Shown here in pieces: positions 24,974 through 34,718 of a stretch of 60,748 nt of DNA. Where the stretch lies: contig CAINLJ010000269.1 of NCBI GenBank assembly GCA_903850335.1, positions 1-60,748 on the forward strand, read 5' to 3'. Within the stretch, counting starts at the first letter, position 1, and every line of letters starts with the position of its first letter. Origin of the DNA: an uncultured Bacteroidia bacterium (GTDB taxonomy: Bacteria; Bacteroidota; Bacteroidia; Bacteroidales; Prolixibacteraceae). The notes under the pieces were generated by a model. It was not told where the DNA came from and searched no databases. It worked only from the letters and a program-made list of their open reading frames with translations. Both the position numbers and the translations under genes were made by a program.

Positions 24974-26017
24974 ATGGAATATCGTGTTTGCAAAAATACA
25001 TGTTTGGAGTTATCTGTTCTTGGAACAGGGTGCTGGACTTTTGGAGGAGGGAAATACTGGGGTATACAGGATCAAAAAGATGTGAATGCAGTTGTTCACG
25101 CCTCTTTTGATCATGGAATAAATTATTTTGATACTGCAGAGGCTTATAATGAAGGAAGGAGTGAAACCTCATTGGGTGAAGCTATTAAGGAGATTCAGCG
25201 GGATAAGGTTGTAATCGGATCAAAAGTAAGCCCATCGAATTGTTATAAAGAAACGATGATTAGATATTGTGAGGATTCCCTGAAGCGGTTGCAAACTGAC
25301 TACATTGATATTTATATGATTCACTGGCCCATCCACACGCACTCCATACGTCATTTCACCGATGATATCCATATAATTGAAAACCCTCCTGCAACTGATG
25401 AAGCATTAGAGACCCTCCGCTTGTTAAGACAGCAGGGAAAAATCAGGTATTACGGAATGAGCAATTTCAGCAGCAACCGTTTAAGGGATATTGAGGATGA
25501 AGGAATAATTGTCAATGAGCTTCCATATAATCTTCTTTGCCGGGGTATTGAATATGATACTCTTCCTTATTGCCATGAGAAGAACATTGGAATAATCAGC
25601 TATATGGCACTATTTCAGGGAATTTTATCAGGCAAGTATTCTTCAATTGAAGAAATTCCGGTAATGCAACGCCGTACACGTCATTTTGATAGTCGGAAGA
25701 ATAAGGAGTGCCGGCATGGTGAAGACGGAGCCGAAAAAGAACTCCTCATCGCATTGGACGGAATCAGAAGGTTATGTAAGAGTACCGGATTTTCGATGTC
25801 AGAGGTAGCCATCCAATGGGTTGTACAAAATAACATGATTACATGCGCCCTGACTGGAGCAAGAGATTTCAACCAGCTGCGGGCGAATATAAAAGCAGTT
25901 AACTTACCGTTAAGTCAGGAGATGAAGAATGAACTTGAAATTGTAACTGCACCATTAATGAATAAACTAGGCAGACATATTGATTACTATGAAAGTGCTG
26001 AAAATGACAGGACCTGA
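24974..26017 (+). CDS. Aldo/keto reductase
   Basis: The 347-residue cytoplasmic protein has the complete aldo/keto reductase tetrad: D53 (in NYFDTAEAY), Y58, K84 (in VIGSKVSP) and H117 (in IYMIHWP). The barrel also contains GKIRYYGMSNFSS and the cofactor-binding region LTGARDFNQLRANI. There is no signal peptide. It should reduce or oxidise a sugar or aldehyde with NAD(P)H. It is the first gene of a group (aldo/keto reductase, zinc dehydrogenase-like, Gfo/Idh/MocA, MFS porter) that looks like a monosaccharide uptake and oxidation module. A tandem hairpin repeat separates it from the upstream block, so it may be expressed separately. Confidence 0.9.
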   Translation: MEYRVCKNTCLELSVLGTGCWTFGGGKYWGIQDQKDVNAVVHASFDHGINYFDTAEAYNEGRSETSLGEAIKEIQRDKVVIGSKVSPSNCYKETMIRYCEDSLKRLQTDYIDIYMIHWPIHTHSIRHFTDDIHIIENPPATDEALETLRLLRQQGKIRYYGMSNFSSNRLRDIEDEGIIVNELPYNLLCRGIEYDTLPYCHEKNIGIISYMALFQGILSGKYSSIEEIPVMQRRTRHFDSRKNKECRHGEDGAEKELLIALDGIRRLCKSTGFSMSEVAIQWVVQNNMITCALTGARDFNQLRANIKAVNLPLSQEMKNELEIVTAPLMNKLGRHIDYYESAENDRT

Positions 26018-26162
26018 TACGTCGGTAAGTCCAAAAATAATTGATGCGCCCTCAGATTTAAAAGAGATATAAAGTTAATTAAACTGCAACCATACTAATA
26101 CATAATCAAAAATAGAAAGCAGAATAGAGTATAATTTTACACAAGCCAAAAATTGATACAGA

Positions 26163-27191
26163 ATGAAAGCACTTGTTTTAGAAGCATATAATAAATTCTC
26201 ATATAAAGATGTACCTGACGCTGTCATCGGTTCTGATGAGGTGTTAGTAAAGGTAAAAGCAGTTGGTATTTGCGGAAGTGATGTGCATGGCATGGATGGG
26301 AGTACCGGTCGTCGGATTCCACCGGTTATCATGGGCCATGAAGCCTCAGGTATAATTGCAGAAGCAGGGAAAGATATTACAGGGTGGAAAATTGGCGACA
26401 GAATAACTTTTGATTCAACAATCTATAAACCCGATGACTGGTACACTCAGAAAGGACATTACAATCTAAGTGACAACAGAAAGGTACTTGGTGTTTCTTG
26501 TCAGGAATTTAAAAGAGATGGTGCCTTTGCAGAATATGTCGCTGTCCCGGGCCATATTCTTCATCGGATACCTGATAACGTAACTTTCGAACAGGCAGCG
26601 CTCACAGAACCCGTGGCAGTTGCACTACACGCTATTAATCTTTGCGATATAAAATTGAACGATACGGTTGTCGTTTTTGGAGCCGGAATAATCGGACTTT
26701 TTATCATACAATTATTGAAACAGTCTGGATGCAATGTAATTGCTGTAGATATTCTTGATGAAAAACTTGGAATGGCTAAGAATGCCGGAGCCAAAGTTGT
26801 ACTTAACTCCGTTACTGATGATGTGCCTGCTGAAATCCGGAAGTTAACAAATAATCGTGGTGCCGACTACGCCTTTGAGGCTGTTGGTATTTCAGTTACA
26901 GTAAATACAGCTATTTCTTCACTCAGGAAAGGTGCAACACTGGTTTTAGTAGGAAATTTATCACAATCAATTGAATTTCCATTACAAAAGGTAGTTACCA
27001 GTGAGATTACAGTAAAAGGTTCGTGTGCCATAAATGGCGAATATCCTACAGTACTCGACCTGATTTCGAAAGGGAAAATCGATATTAACAGTATGATAAG
27101 CAATGTGGTGCCACTACACGAAGGTGCGAACTATTTCGATAGACTCTACAATAATGAACCAGGATTATTAAAAGTAATACTTAATCCCTAA
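26163..27191 (+). CDS. Medium-chain zinc-type alcohol/sugar dehydrogenase
   Basis: The 342-residue protein follows the MDR layout: catalytic-zinc motif VGICGSDVHG and MGHEASG in the N-terminal half, then a Rossmann domain with VVVFGAGIIGLFIIQLLKQ. The loop that holds the structural zinc in many alcohol dehydrogenases (four Cys) reads DDWYTQKGHYNLSDNRKVLG and has no Cys cluster, as in sorbitol dehydrogenase-type members. It is probably an NAD-dependent polyol or sugar dehydrogenase (sorbitol, galactitol or threonine type). It lies 145 bp after the aldo/keto reductase and 13 bp before the next oxidoreductase. The substrate is likely a sugar released by the neighbouring hydrolases. Confidence 0.88.
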   Translation: MKALVLEAYNKFSYKDVPDAVIGSDEVLVKVKAVGICGSDVHGMDGSTGRRIPPVIMGHEASGIIAEAGKDITGWKIGDRITFDSTIYKPDDWYTQKGHYNLSDNRKVLGVSCQEFKRDGAFAEYVAVPGHILHRIPDNVTFEQAALTEPVAVALHAINLCDIKLNDTVVVFGAGIIGLFIIQLLKQSGCNVIAVDILDEKLGMAKNAGAKVVLNSVTDDVPAEIRKLTNNRGADYAFEAVGISVTVNTAISSLRKGATLVLVGNLSQSIEFPLQKVVTSEITVKGSCAINGEYPTVLDLISKGKIDINSMISNVVPLHEGANYFDRLYNNEPGLLKVILNP

Positions 27192-27204
27192 TAAAACCAG
27201 GATT

Positions 27205-28335
27205 ATGAGTAACCAATTTAGGACCGGAATTATTGGATATGGTAAGATTGCCCATATACATGCTGCAGCCTTAACTTCGATCACAGAATCTGCTTTTACA
27301 GCAGTTTGCGGCAGAGATGAGAAACGGACAAGAGAGTTTGCTTCGGGTTATGACGTTAAGGCTTATACGAATGTCACTGAAATGGTAATCCGGGAGAAAT
27401 TGGATATCGTGACAATATGCACACCACATCCAGCACACATGGAACCTGTTATACAAGCGTTGACAGCTGGGGCCAATGTGTTAATCGAAAAGCCTCTGGC
27501 TTCATCACTGAGTGATTGTGACGCAATGCTGGAAACAGCAAGAAAGACAGGAAAACAAATTGGAGTGATTTCGCAAAGACGTTTTTATGCGCCATGTCTG
27601 AGGTTGAAACAAGCGATATCTGCGGGTAAAATTGGGAAACCAGTTCTTGGCACTGTCTTTATGTTTGGATGGAGGGATCAGGCTTATTATACGAGTGATC
27701 CCTGGAGAGGATCCTGGAAGGGAGAAGGTGGAGGTGTTTTGGTTAATCAGGCTCCTCATCAGCTCGACCTTCTCCAATGGTTCATGGAAAGCGAAATTGA
27801 AGAGGTTTATGGTGTGTGGAGGAATGCGAATCATCCTTATATTGATGTTGAAGATACTGCTCTAGCAATTCTGAAATTCAAAAACGGAAGCGTTGGTAAC
27901 ATTATCGTTAGCAATTCGCAGAAACCCGGAATTTACGGTAAGGTTCATATTCACGGTGATAATGGGGCATCAGTTGGTGTGCAGACCGATGGAGGTGCTA
28001 TGTTTATAGCCGGTATGACTACTATTCTGGAACCACCCGTAAACGACTTATGGACAATCCCTGGAGAAGAACAAAAATTAAGAGGCTGGGTGGAAGAAGA
28101 CAGTGAATTCTTTAGCAGTATCAAACCAGTTGAATATTATCACACGCTTCAGATTAAAGATTTTATTGATTCGGTCAGAGAAGGAAGACCGCCTATGATA
28201 TCCGGACAAGAAGGGCGAGTTACAGTGGAAATTTTTACAGCTATTTATCGTTCACAAAGGGATGGATTGCCAGTGAAGTTCCCGCTCCAACCTGAACTTG
28301 ACCGTTACGACTATGACGGACGAACAGGACATTAA
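27205..28335 (+). CDS. Cytoplasmic Gfo/Idh/MocA-family oxidoreductase
   Basis: The 376-residue protein starts at once with the Rossmann strand FRTGIIGYGKIAHIHAAAL and has no leader, so it is cytoplasmic, unlike the two exported relatives in this window. The lysine motif is the standard EKP (VLIEKPLASSLSDCDAML). The substrate half has the GGGVLVNQAPHQLDLLQWFM segment where catalytic His and Asp usually sit. It should be an NAD(P)-dependent sugar or inositol dehydrogenase. It lies 13 bp after the MDR gene and 10 bp before the MFS porter start used here. Confidence 0.9.
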   Translation: MSNQFRTGIIGYGKIAHIHAAALTSITESAFTAVCGRDEKRTREFASGYDVKAYTNVTEMVIREKLDIVTICTPHPAHMEPVIQALTAGANVLIEKPLASSLSDCDAMLETARKTGKQIGVISQRRFYAPCLRLKQAISAGKIGKPVLGTVFMFGWRDQAYYTSDPWRGSWKGEGGGVLVNQAPHQLDLLQWFMESEIEEVYGVWRNANHPYIDVEDTALAILKFKNGSVGNIIVSNSQKPGIYGKVHIHGDNGASVGVQTDGGAMFIAGMTTILEPPVNDLWTIPGEEQKLRGWVEEDSEFFSSIKPVEYYHTLQIKDFIDSVREGRPPMISGQEGRVTVEIFTAIYRSQRDGLPVKFPLQPELDRYDYDGRTGH

Positions 28336-28345
28336 GAGAAAAATA

Positions 28346-29626
28346 ATGGAGAAAGAAATCTTATTGAGACAATCCGGTCCATCCCGGATGCGTTGGGTGA
28401 TGATCTCCTTTGCCTTTTTCGCGACAGTGTTAAATTATCTCCACAGGCTTTCATTTAATTACCTCACTGCAAAAGGATTCCTGCATGATATTATTCCTGA
28501 TGATTATTTTGGGTACATTGGTTCAGCGTTTTTTATAGCTTACATGATATCAAATGGTTTCTCGGGATTTGTAATCGACAAGCTTGGAACAAGGATTGGC
28601 TATTCTTTAAGCATGGCTTTCTGGACAACAGCGGGGATCCTTCATGCACTGGCATTATCTCCTTTTCAATTTGGATTATTCAGGTTCCTGCTTGGGATAG
28701 GAGAAGCGGGAAACTGGCCCGCTGCGCTTAAATTAACAGCAGAATGGTTTCCGGCGAATGAACGCTCCACCGCTTCAGGAATATTCAACAGCGGAGCAGC
28801 TGTCGGAGCTGTTGTTGCCCCACCATTAATCGCATGGTTAGGTTCAACCTATGGGTGGCAGATCACATTTGCTGTTATCGGAGTCCTGGGTTATATCTGG
28901 CTTGCATCTTTTTGGTTTACTTATTATACCCCCTCGGAAGTTGTAAAGGAATCAAAAGCACGCATCATCTCGCCGCGAATACTGCTTAAGAATCGTTTTG
29001 TCTCCTGGTTCACTCTTTCAAAAGTGTTTATGGATCCTGTCTGGTATTTTATTACATTTTGGATTGGCAGATATCTGGCAGATGTATATCACTGGGATCT
29101 TGTGAAAATTGGATGGTTTGCAATGTTTCCCTTTATCGTAGCGGATTTTGGGAACATCCTTGGGGGTTTGTTCACCCAATACATTATCAAAAAAGGGGTC
29201 GAAATTCCCAAAGCCCGTAAGATTTCGGTTGCAATCTTCGGATTAGTCATGGCTTTATCGCTTATTTTAGGTCCCTTCCTGATCACCGGTCCCGTTGGCG
29301 CCCTCATTATTCTTGCTGTTGCCGGCTTCGGTTATGCAGCATACACGGCAAACACACTTGCGTTTCCCGCAGATGTAGTACCTAAAAGTGCGACAGCCTC
29401 TGTCTGGGGTATCGGAAGTGTAGGTGCCGGTTTAGGTGGTGTAATCTTCCAGTCATTATCAGGTGTAGCAATAAAAAATCTCTCGGTGCAATTTAATTAC
29501 GGAATTGCCTATAGTGCTGTTTTTATAGGATATGGGATTATTTCGCTGATCGGTTTGGCTATTGTGCTTTTTCTTACAGGTCCACTTGTAAGAAACATTG
29601 AATTGCAGGATTATGCCGACAAATAA
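28346..29626 (+). CDS. MFS transporter, anion:cation symporter (hexuronate-like) type
   Basis: The 426-residue protein has about twelve hydrophobic segments in two halves. ATG 28346 is chosen because it follows the stop of the preceding gene and an A-rich stretch (TAAGAGAAAAATA); ATGs at 28298 and 28313 would make it overlap that gene by up to 38 bp, and their extra residues are polar. The region FATVLNYLHRLSFNYL, the FRFLLGIGEAGNWPAALKLTAEWFP loop and the ERSTASGIFNSGAAVG segment are typical of the ACS family that moves hexuronates, galactonate and similar acids. It therefore probably imports an acidic or modified sugar for the three dehydrogenases upstream. The location is the inner membrane. 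Confidence 0.88.
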   Translation: MEKEILLRQSGPSRMRWVMISFAFFATVLNYLHRLSFNYLTAKGFLHDIIPDDYFGYIGSAFFIAYMISNGFSGFVIDKLGTRIGYSLSMAFWTTAGILHALALSPFQFGLFRFLLGIGEAGNWPAALKLTAEWFPANERSTASGIFNSGAAVGAVVAPPLIAWLGSTYGWQITFAVIGVLGYIWLASFWFTYYTPSEVVKESKARIISPRILLKNRFVSWFTLSKVFMDPVWYFITFWIGRYLADVYHWDLVKIGWFAMFPFIVADFGNILGGLFTQYIIKKGVEIPKARKISVAIFGLVMALSLILGPFLITGPVGALIILAVAGFGYAAYTANTLAFPADVVPKSATASVWGIGSVGAGLGGVIFQSLSGVAIKNLSVQFNYGIAYSAVFIGYGIISLIGLAIVLFLTGPLVRNIELQDYADK

Positions 29627-29807
29627 CAGGACAGAATTAAAATAATACAAATATCAACAAGGTAAAAGTATAACCAAATCAAATTGAGAAATCAAACATG
29701 AAACTAATTCACTACTTTCGTAGGTAACCAGCGAACTTGAATTGATCAATAACTAATAACTTTATAGCCGTCGCAGATGCCATAATCACTTTTCAAATAT
29801 TTAAAAT

Positions 29808-31136
29808 ATGCAAAACAAAACTAACACAAAAGTATTGACGTGGTCTTTAATAGTTGCCCTCGGTGGTTTCCTTTTTGGCTTTGACACAGCTGTCATCTCA
29901 GGTGTGGAAAAACATATCCAGGAACTCTTTCAGCTTAGCGCATTCTGGCACGGATTCACGATCTCCTCCGCATTAATTGGAACAGTAATCGGAGCTCTGG
30001 TTGCAGGTACGCCGGCAGACCAATATGGCAGAAAACCCGTACTCTTCATAATAGCCGGACTATATGTCTTAACCGCTGTGGGTAGTGCACTGGCCGGAAA
30101 TGTAAGTTCATTTATCGTGTTTAGGTTTCTTGGAGGCATCGGAGTAGGAGCATCATCCGTAGTAGCCCCAATGTACATTGCAGAAATATCACCTGCAAAA
30201 ATCAGGGGTAAGATGACTGCGATGTTTCAATTCAATGTTATATTTGGGATCCTAATAGCCTTTGTTTCCAATTTTCTTCTACGTGATTTTGGTACTGAAC
30301 CTTGGCGTTGGATGCTTGGAGTAGCTGGAGTACCGGCACTTCTGTTCTTTATATTACTCTTTCTGATACCCGAAAGTCCACGATTCCTGATTAAAATCGG
30401 ACAAATATCCAAGGCTAGACTGATACTTGAGAAAATCGAGATCTCTTCAATCGATCAGGAGATTGAGGACATTAAACACAGTATGGACAAATCATCCAAG
30501 GGCAATCAGCAATTGTTTTCAAGGATATACCTTAAACCAATATCAGTTGCTTTCCTCGTTGCTATGTTTAATCAATTTTCAGGTATAAATGCAATACTGT
30601 ATTATGCTCCCCGAATCTTCGAAATCAGCGGTCTCTCCAATGCAGATTCTATGTTCCAATCGATTTTAATTGGTGTCACAAACGGGATATTTACTATTCT
30701 TGGAATGATCCTCATTGACAAAGTAGGACGTAAAAAATTACTCATCACCGGATCCATTGGAATGTCACTTTGCCTGGGTCTAATCGCTAAGACATTCTAT
30801 TCCCAGAGTTTTACAGGATATGGGTTACTAATCCTTCTACTGGTTTATATCATGTTTTTCGCCTTCTCAACAGGAGCAGTGATCTGGGTTCTTATTGCTG
30901 AGATCTTCCCAAACAGCATTCGTGGTCATGGGCAATCACTTGGCAGTTTCACACATTGGTTTTTTGCAGCTCTTATCACATTCTTGTTTCCTGTTGTTGC
31001 CAAAACATCTCAGTTTGGCGTAGGTCATGCATTCCTGTTTTTCTCTGTTATGATGATCGTACAAGCCCTGGTAGTCTGGAAATATTTCCCGGAGACCAAA
31101 GGCAGGACTCTTGAAGATCTTGGCGAGAATCTATAA
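29808..31136 (+). CDS. MFS sugar porter (xylose/glucose proton-symporter type)
   Basis: The 442-residue inner-membrane protein has twelve predicted segments and the signatures of the sugar porter family: GGFLFGFDTAVISGV in the first helix, DQYGRKPVLF in loop 2-3, PESPRFLIKIG at the end of helix 6, NQFSGINAILYYAP in helix 7, DKVGRKKLL in loop 8-9 and PETKGRTLEDL at the C-terminus. QFSGINAILYY matches the substrate-contact region of XylE/GLUT-type carriers. It should import a neutral hexose, pentose or deoxyhexose with protons. The next gene starts 4 bp after its stop, so porter and secreted protein are co-expressed. The 181-bp gap upstream may hold the promoter (TAACTTTA near 29757 is a one-mismatch -7). 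Confidence 0.92.
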   Translation: MQNKTNTKVLTWSLIVALGGFLFGFDTAVISGVEKHIQELFQLSAFWHGFTISSALIGTVIGALVAGTPADQYGRKPVLFIIAGLYVLTAVGSALAGNVSSFIVFRFLGGIGVGASSVVAPMYIAEISPAKIRGKMTAMFQFNVIFGILIAFVSNFLLRDFGTEPWRWMLGVAGVPALLFFILLFLIPESPRFLIKIGQISKARLILEKIEISSIDQEIEDIKHSMDKSSKGNQQLFSRIYLKPISVAFLVAMFNQFSGINAILYYAPRIFEISGLSNADSMFQSILIGVTNGIFTILGMILIDKVGRKKLLITGSIGMSLCLGLIAKTFYSQSFTGYGLLILLLVYIMFFAFSTGAVIWVLIAEIFPNSIRGHGQSLGSFTHWFFAALITFLFPVVAKTSQFGVGHAFLFFSVMMIVQALVVWKYFPETKGRTLEDLGENL

Positions 31137-31140
31137 TATT

Positions 31141-33438
31141 ATGAATAAAAAAAGATTAGATCCTAAAAGGGATTATATCCTGGTCATATCCTTTACCCTA
31201 ATCCTCTTGTTTTTTGGTTTTACGGTTAGTGCCCAGTGGGATTTTAGCTCCGACTATTTTAAAATCCATCTCGATCAAAAAGGTTTTATTACAAGCATGA
31301 GGAATATTACAGTAATTCCAAATCGTGAGTATAGTTCATGTGATAAAAAGTCTCCCCTATTAAGTCTTTATAATACGGACAAAAATGAATATTATGAACC
31401 CGTTAAAGCTAAATTTACAAAGACCAATGGAACTATTTCATTAACCTTTTCAAACGGATCAGAGGCAAGGGTCTTACTAAATCTAAAACCAAAGTATTTC
31501 AAATTTACGCTGCAATCTCTATCTCCGCGTAATGGTGTTGATGACATTCAATGGGGTTCATACCATACAAAGATCAACAATCTTTTTGGCGAAATAATTG
31601 GAGTTGCAAGAGATACAAGCGATATAAATAACTACGCAATCGGTATTTTGGCTTTAAATGATATCACAACAGGAGGCACTTCAAATATCCAGGGCGATGC
31701 TGCTCCTTTCCAATATATCATTCATACACCTGACAAAGTAAAATTCCCTCTACCCACAAATCTAAAGGAGGGACAAGTGTTCCCGATCGGAGGCGATGGA
31801 ATAAGTGATGTTGCATTTTATTCTCATCATGAACCATACTACAGGATACTTTACGGGAATGCTGCCTTTGCAGATAATGACGGTGAGATTTTCTTAACCT
31901 ATCATTCCCGTGACAGAAGGAAAAAAAGAGAAATCCTGTTTTCACTTATACCTTTCCTCCCAACCGATGTGCCAAATCACCAGGAAGTGCAGCCATTGCC
32001 GGGGGTAGATTTTATTGGTTCGTCTATCGCAATGTGGGGAAGTCCCGACAGTACTGCTCTTTGCGATGTTATTCAAAATATTGTCTTGTCTGAAGGACTA
32101 CCCTATCCTCAAATAAATTGGAAATGGGTTAAAGATCCTGCAAGGTATATTCCTGATGCATTCACAAAAGGGAGCTTATACGATAGCACGCTCACTTATA
32201 TGGCACAATTGGGATTTAAGGCAGTAGAACTTGAGGACCTTCCCTACTTTAAGGTTGACCGGGGCAACAAAGGGTTTATTGATGGGAAACATTTTGAATT
32301 GAAACCTTTTCATTTCACCTCAGGAGATAAATCACACAAGGAATTTACAGCTCAAACGAATCAGAAGGGCATATTACTAGGACGGCACACGATTACTACC
32401 GCACTGGCTCCGGGAACCATGGATGCCAGTCCTATACCCAACGATAGTTTATGTTATCAGCTAAAGAGACTTCTGATTAAGGACATAGATGCTTCAGATA
32501 CAATCATTGAGGTTAATGATCCAACTTATCTTGATGAGATAGCAAGCTGGGAGGGGCATTGTGAAAGCCTCAACATGATCAAAATTGGCAAGGAAATAAT
32601 TCATTATGTGGGAGTTTCAAAAACAAAACCCTATAACCTTCAAAAAGTAAAAAGAGGATATTGGCAGACCAGGGCTACAAGTCATCTTGCTAATGATCCC
32701 ATATTTAAATTACAGGTTACGATAAACTATGGTTATGATGGCATAATTCCGGATATTTTCCTGCAGGATGAAATTGCGAAATATTTCGCCGATGTCAGTT
32801 CTATTAATGGAATCGGATTCATGGATTTGGATGGTGAGGAATTTCTGTTTGATAGTGGTCATGGATATTATTCAGTTAAAAGATTCTTCAGAAAGATGTT
32901 TGAGAGGGCTTCGATGCATCAGATTCCTTATCTGCGTATCTCGGGAGCTACCCTTTCGGAGGGTTCATGGCATTACCAAAGTGTATGGAATGTTGGAGGC
33001 GGAACAAACATGTACGATCTTAAGACACGGCAATGGGGAAGTACAACAAGCGAAGGAAAAGACATCAGGGACGTAGCTTACTCAAACTATTTCCCTGCAA
33101 CATTCGGCGGAAACTTCGGAATTAACTCCACCTCAACGCCCGATGAATACAACCATGTTGAGGCCATTTCAGTTGGTGTTGGAGCGACATATATCATGGA
33201 GTTAAATCAAAAGTCAATTGAAAGTTGTCCGAATAAATATGAAATTTTCAAAACAATACGAACATGGGAAAATGCACGTGCAGCAAACGCGTTCTCAAGG
33301 GGAATTAAAAAACAATTGTCCAACCCTGCAAACAACTGGTCATTAATCGAAGTTGATAAAGATACCTGGAAGCTTTTCAATCGAATAAATGGGGTTAATA
33401 CGAATCCGGTACTATTGAAAAGAGCAAAAGGGTATTGA
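31141..33438 (+). CDS. Large secreted protein with barrel-like C-half, probable glycosidase, family not assigned
   Basis: The 765-residue protein is read from ATG 31141, since an in-frame ATG at 31111 lies inside the preceding gene and 31141 leads directly into a signal sequence (hydrophobic core around residues 16-32, ending VSAQ). Residues about 35-290 are beta-rich, like the N-terminal sandwich of retaining alpha-glycosidases. Residues about 330-720 have a barrel rhythm: GFKAVELEDLPYF, ILLGRHTITTALAPGT, IIPDIFLQDEIAKYFAD, NGIGFMDLDGEEFLFD, HQIPYLRISGATLSEG and VGVGATYIMELNQKS. The acids in GIGFMDLDGEEF are at a place where a nucleophile would sit. I cannot assign a family. Linkage to the sugar porter supports a hydrolytic role. 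Confidence 0.65.
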   Translation: MNKKRLDPKRDYILVISFTLILLFFGFTVSAQWDFSSDYFKIHLDQKGFITSMRNITVIPNREYSSCDKKSPLLSLYNTDKNEYYEPVKAKFTKTNGTISLTFSNGSEARVLLNLKPKYFKFTLQSLSPRNGVDDIQWGSYHTKINNLFGEIIGVARDTSDINNYAIGILALNDITTGGTSNIQGDAAPFQYIIHTPDKVKFPLPTNLKEGQVFPIGGDGISDVAFYSHHEPYYRILYGNAAFADNDGEIFLTYHSRDRRKKREILFSLIPFLPTDVPNHQEVQPLPGVDFIGSSIAMWGSPDSTALCDVIQNIVLSEGLPYPQINWKWVKDPARYIPDAFTKGSLYDSTLTYMAQLGFKAVELEDLPYFKVDRGNKGFIDGKHFELKPFHFTSGDKSHKEFTAQTNQKGILLGRHTITTALAPGTMDASPIPNDSLCYQLKRLLIKDIDASDTIIEVNDPTYLDEIASWEGHCESLNMIKIGKEIIHYVGVSKTKPYNLQKVKRGYWQTRATSHLANDPIFKLQVTINYGYDGIIPDIFLQDEIAKYFADVSSINGIGFMDLDGEEFLFDSGHGYYSVKRFFRKMFERASMHQIPYLRISGATLSEGSWHYQSVWNVGGGTNMYDLKTRQWGSTTSEGKDIRDVAYSNYFPATFGGNFGINSTSTPDEYNHVEAISVGVGATYIMELNQKSIESCPNKYEIFKTIRTWENARAANAFSRGIKKQLSNPANNWSLIEVDKDTWKLFNRINGVNTNPVLLKRAKGY

Positions 33439-33593
33439 ATAAATTGTATACAAGAGTAAACATGCTGCAGACAAAATAGATGTACATTTTTGCTTTAATA
33501 TTCCGACCTTTAAAGGACATTTCGTTTTCAACAGCAGGCCTATGCTTAAGCAATGTTAAATTTTAAATTGTGTGTGTACAAAAACTATAAACT

Positions 33594-34568
33594 ATGAATA
33601 AAATAAAAACTCTGTTGTCTGGAGTCTTGTTTTGTACGAGTATATTTATTGCCTGTTCCACGAGTAAGCCTCCTGTGGATTCTGATGGAAGGCCACTGAT
33701 AAAAAAGAATGGCACCCTGGATTGTGACTTAGTGGAGACGACTCCGGTAGTTTTTAAAGATAAAGTATACCGTTTTGAATATGTAAGAACCGGGTACTGG
33801 AACAATCCGACTGGTGACTCTTACTTCAGGTTTGTGGACCATGAAACAGGTAAAGCTACAAGTTCCTTCGCCAAAGGTTTCCACTTCGGAAGCGCTTATG
33901 TTCTCAATGATACCGCCTATGTTACGGCTGTTGACAAGGGTGACGGTGAAAGGGTATTTTTATTCAAATCGGGTGATCTCCAAAACTGGACTCAGTGGAT
34001 GGCTTTTGACCTCCCGGGTTTTGGTATTTTTAATACCTCGCTTATCAAGGCAAAGAATAATTTTGTTTTGATGTTTGAAGTAGGAAAGCCCCGGATAGAA
34101 TGTGGTGAGCGATTTACGGCCCGTTTTGCAACATCTCCTGATCTGCGTAATTGGCAGATCTTATCAAGGGAACACAATTATGCTATGGATCGTTATACTG
34201 CACCTCACTGCCTTAGATACCTCGATGGATATTTCTATGATTTTTATCTGGAGGCATATCAGGGGTATGAAGCCAGAGTAGTCCGGTCGAAGGATTTGAT
34301 CCGTTGGGAGCCCAGTCCCTTAAATCCCGTTTTAAAGGCATCACCGGCAGATAAACAAATTGCTAACAAGAATCTTCCGGACAGTCTGATCCTTAAAATC
34401 TCAAAGGCTGAAGACTTGAATAATTCAGATATAGATTTCTGCGAATATAAAGGACGGTTAGTCATTAACTATTCATGGGGCAATCAGCTTGGGAAGGAGT
34501 TTCTTGGTGAAGCCACCTATGAAGGAACCCAGGAACAATTTCTAAAAAGTTGGTTTCCTGATAAATAA
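33594..34568 (+). CDS. Lipoprotein with GH43/GH32-like beta-propeller
   Basis: The 324-residue protein has a lipoprotein signal (SIFIACS, Cys about residue 21) followed by a five-bladed propeller-like chain: VETTPVVFKDKVYRFEYVRT, ERVFLFKSGDLQNWTQW, GFGIFNTSLIKAKNNFVLMF, RFATSPDLRNWQILSRE, APHCLRYLDGYFYDFYLEAY and ARVVRSKDLIRWEPSPLNP. Repeated S-D-L-x-x-W turns are typical of the GH43/GH32/GH130-type superfamily. The acids spaced across blades 1-3 (E48-like in LVETTP, E in FEVGKP, E in YLEAY) could be the catalytic set, but I cannot be certain. It is probably an outer-membrane or periplasmic enzyme acting on arabinosyl or similar residues. It follows the previous gene by 155 bp. Confidence 0.75.
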   Translation: MNKIKTLLSGVLFCTSIFIACSTSKPPVDSDGRPLIKKNGTLDCDLVETTPVVFKDKVYRFEYVRTGYWNNPTGDSYFRFVDHETGKATSSFAKGFHFGSAYVLNDTAYVTAVDKGDGERVFLFKSGDLQNWTQWMAFDLPGFGIFNTSLIKAKNNFVLMFEVGKPRIECGERFTARFATSPDLRNWQILSREHNYAMDRYTAPHCLRYLDGYFYDFYLEAYQGYEARVVRSKDLIRWEPSPLNPVLKASPADKQIANKNLPDSLILKISKAEDLNNSDIDFCEYKGRLVINYSWGNQLGKEFLGEATYEGTQEQFLKSWFPDK

Positions 34569-34718
34569 AGAGGCTGATTCCAAAGACCTAAAATTCAAAG
34601 TAATTACTTCGCGGAACTCTGCTCCATCTCTGCGGTTAAAAACCTTTTAAGACAACTCGTTTATGTTTTTAGAACTTCCTATAAAACAGTTTAATCACCA
34701 ATCAATATTTCCTAAACT

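Noticed and set aside
26163-27191. Loss of structural-zinc cysteines in the medium-chain dehydrogenase as an anomaly
   Set aside because: Sorbitol dehydrogenase-type members commonly lack this zinc, so it is ordinary for the group.
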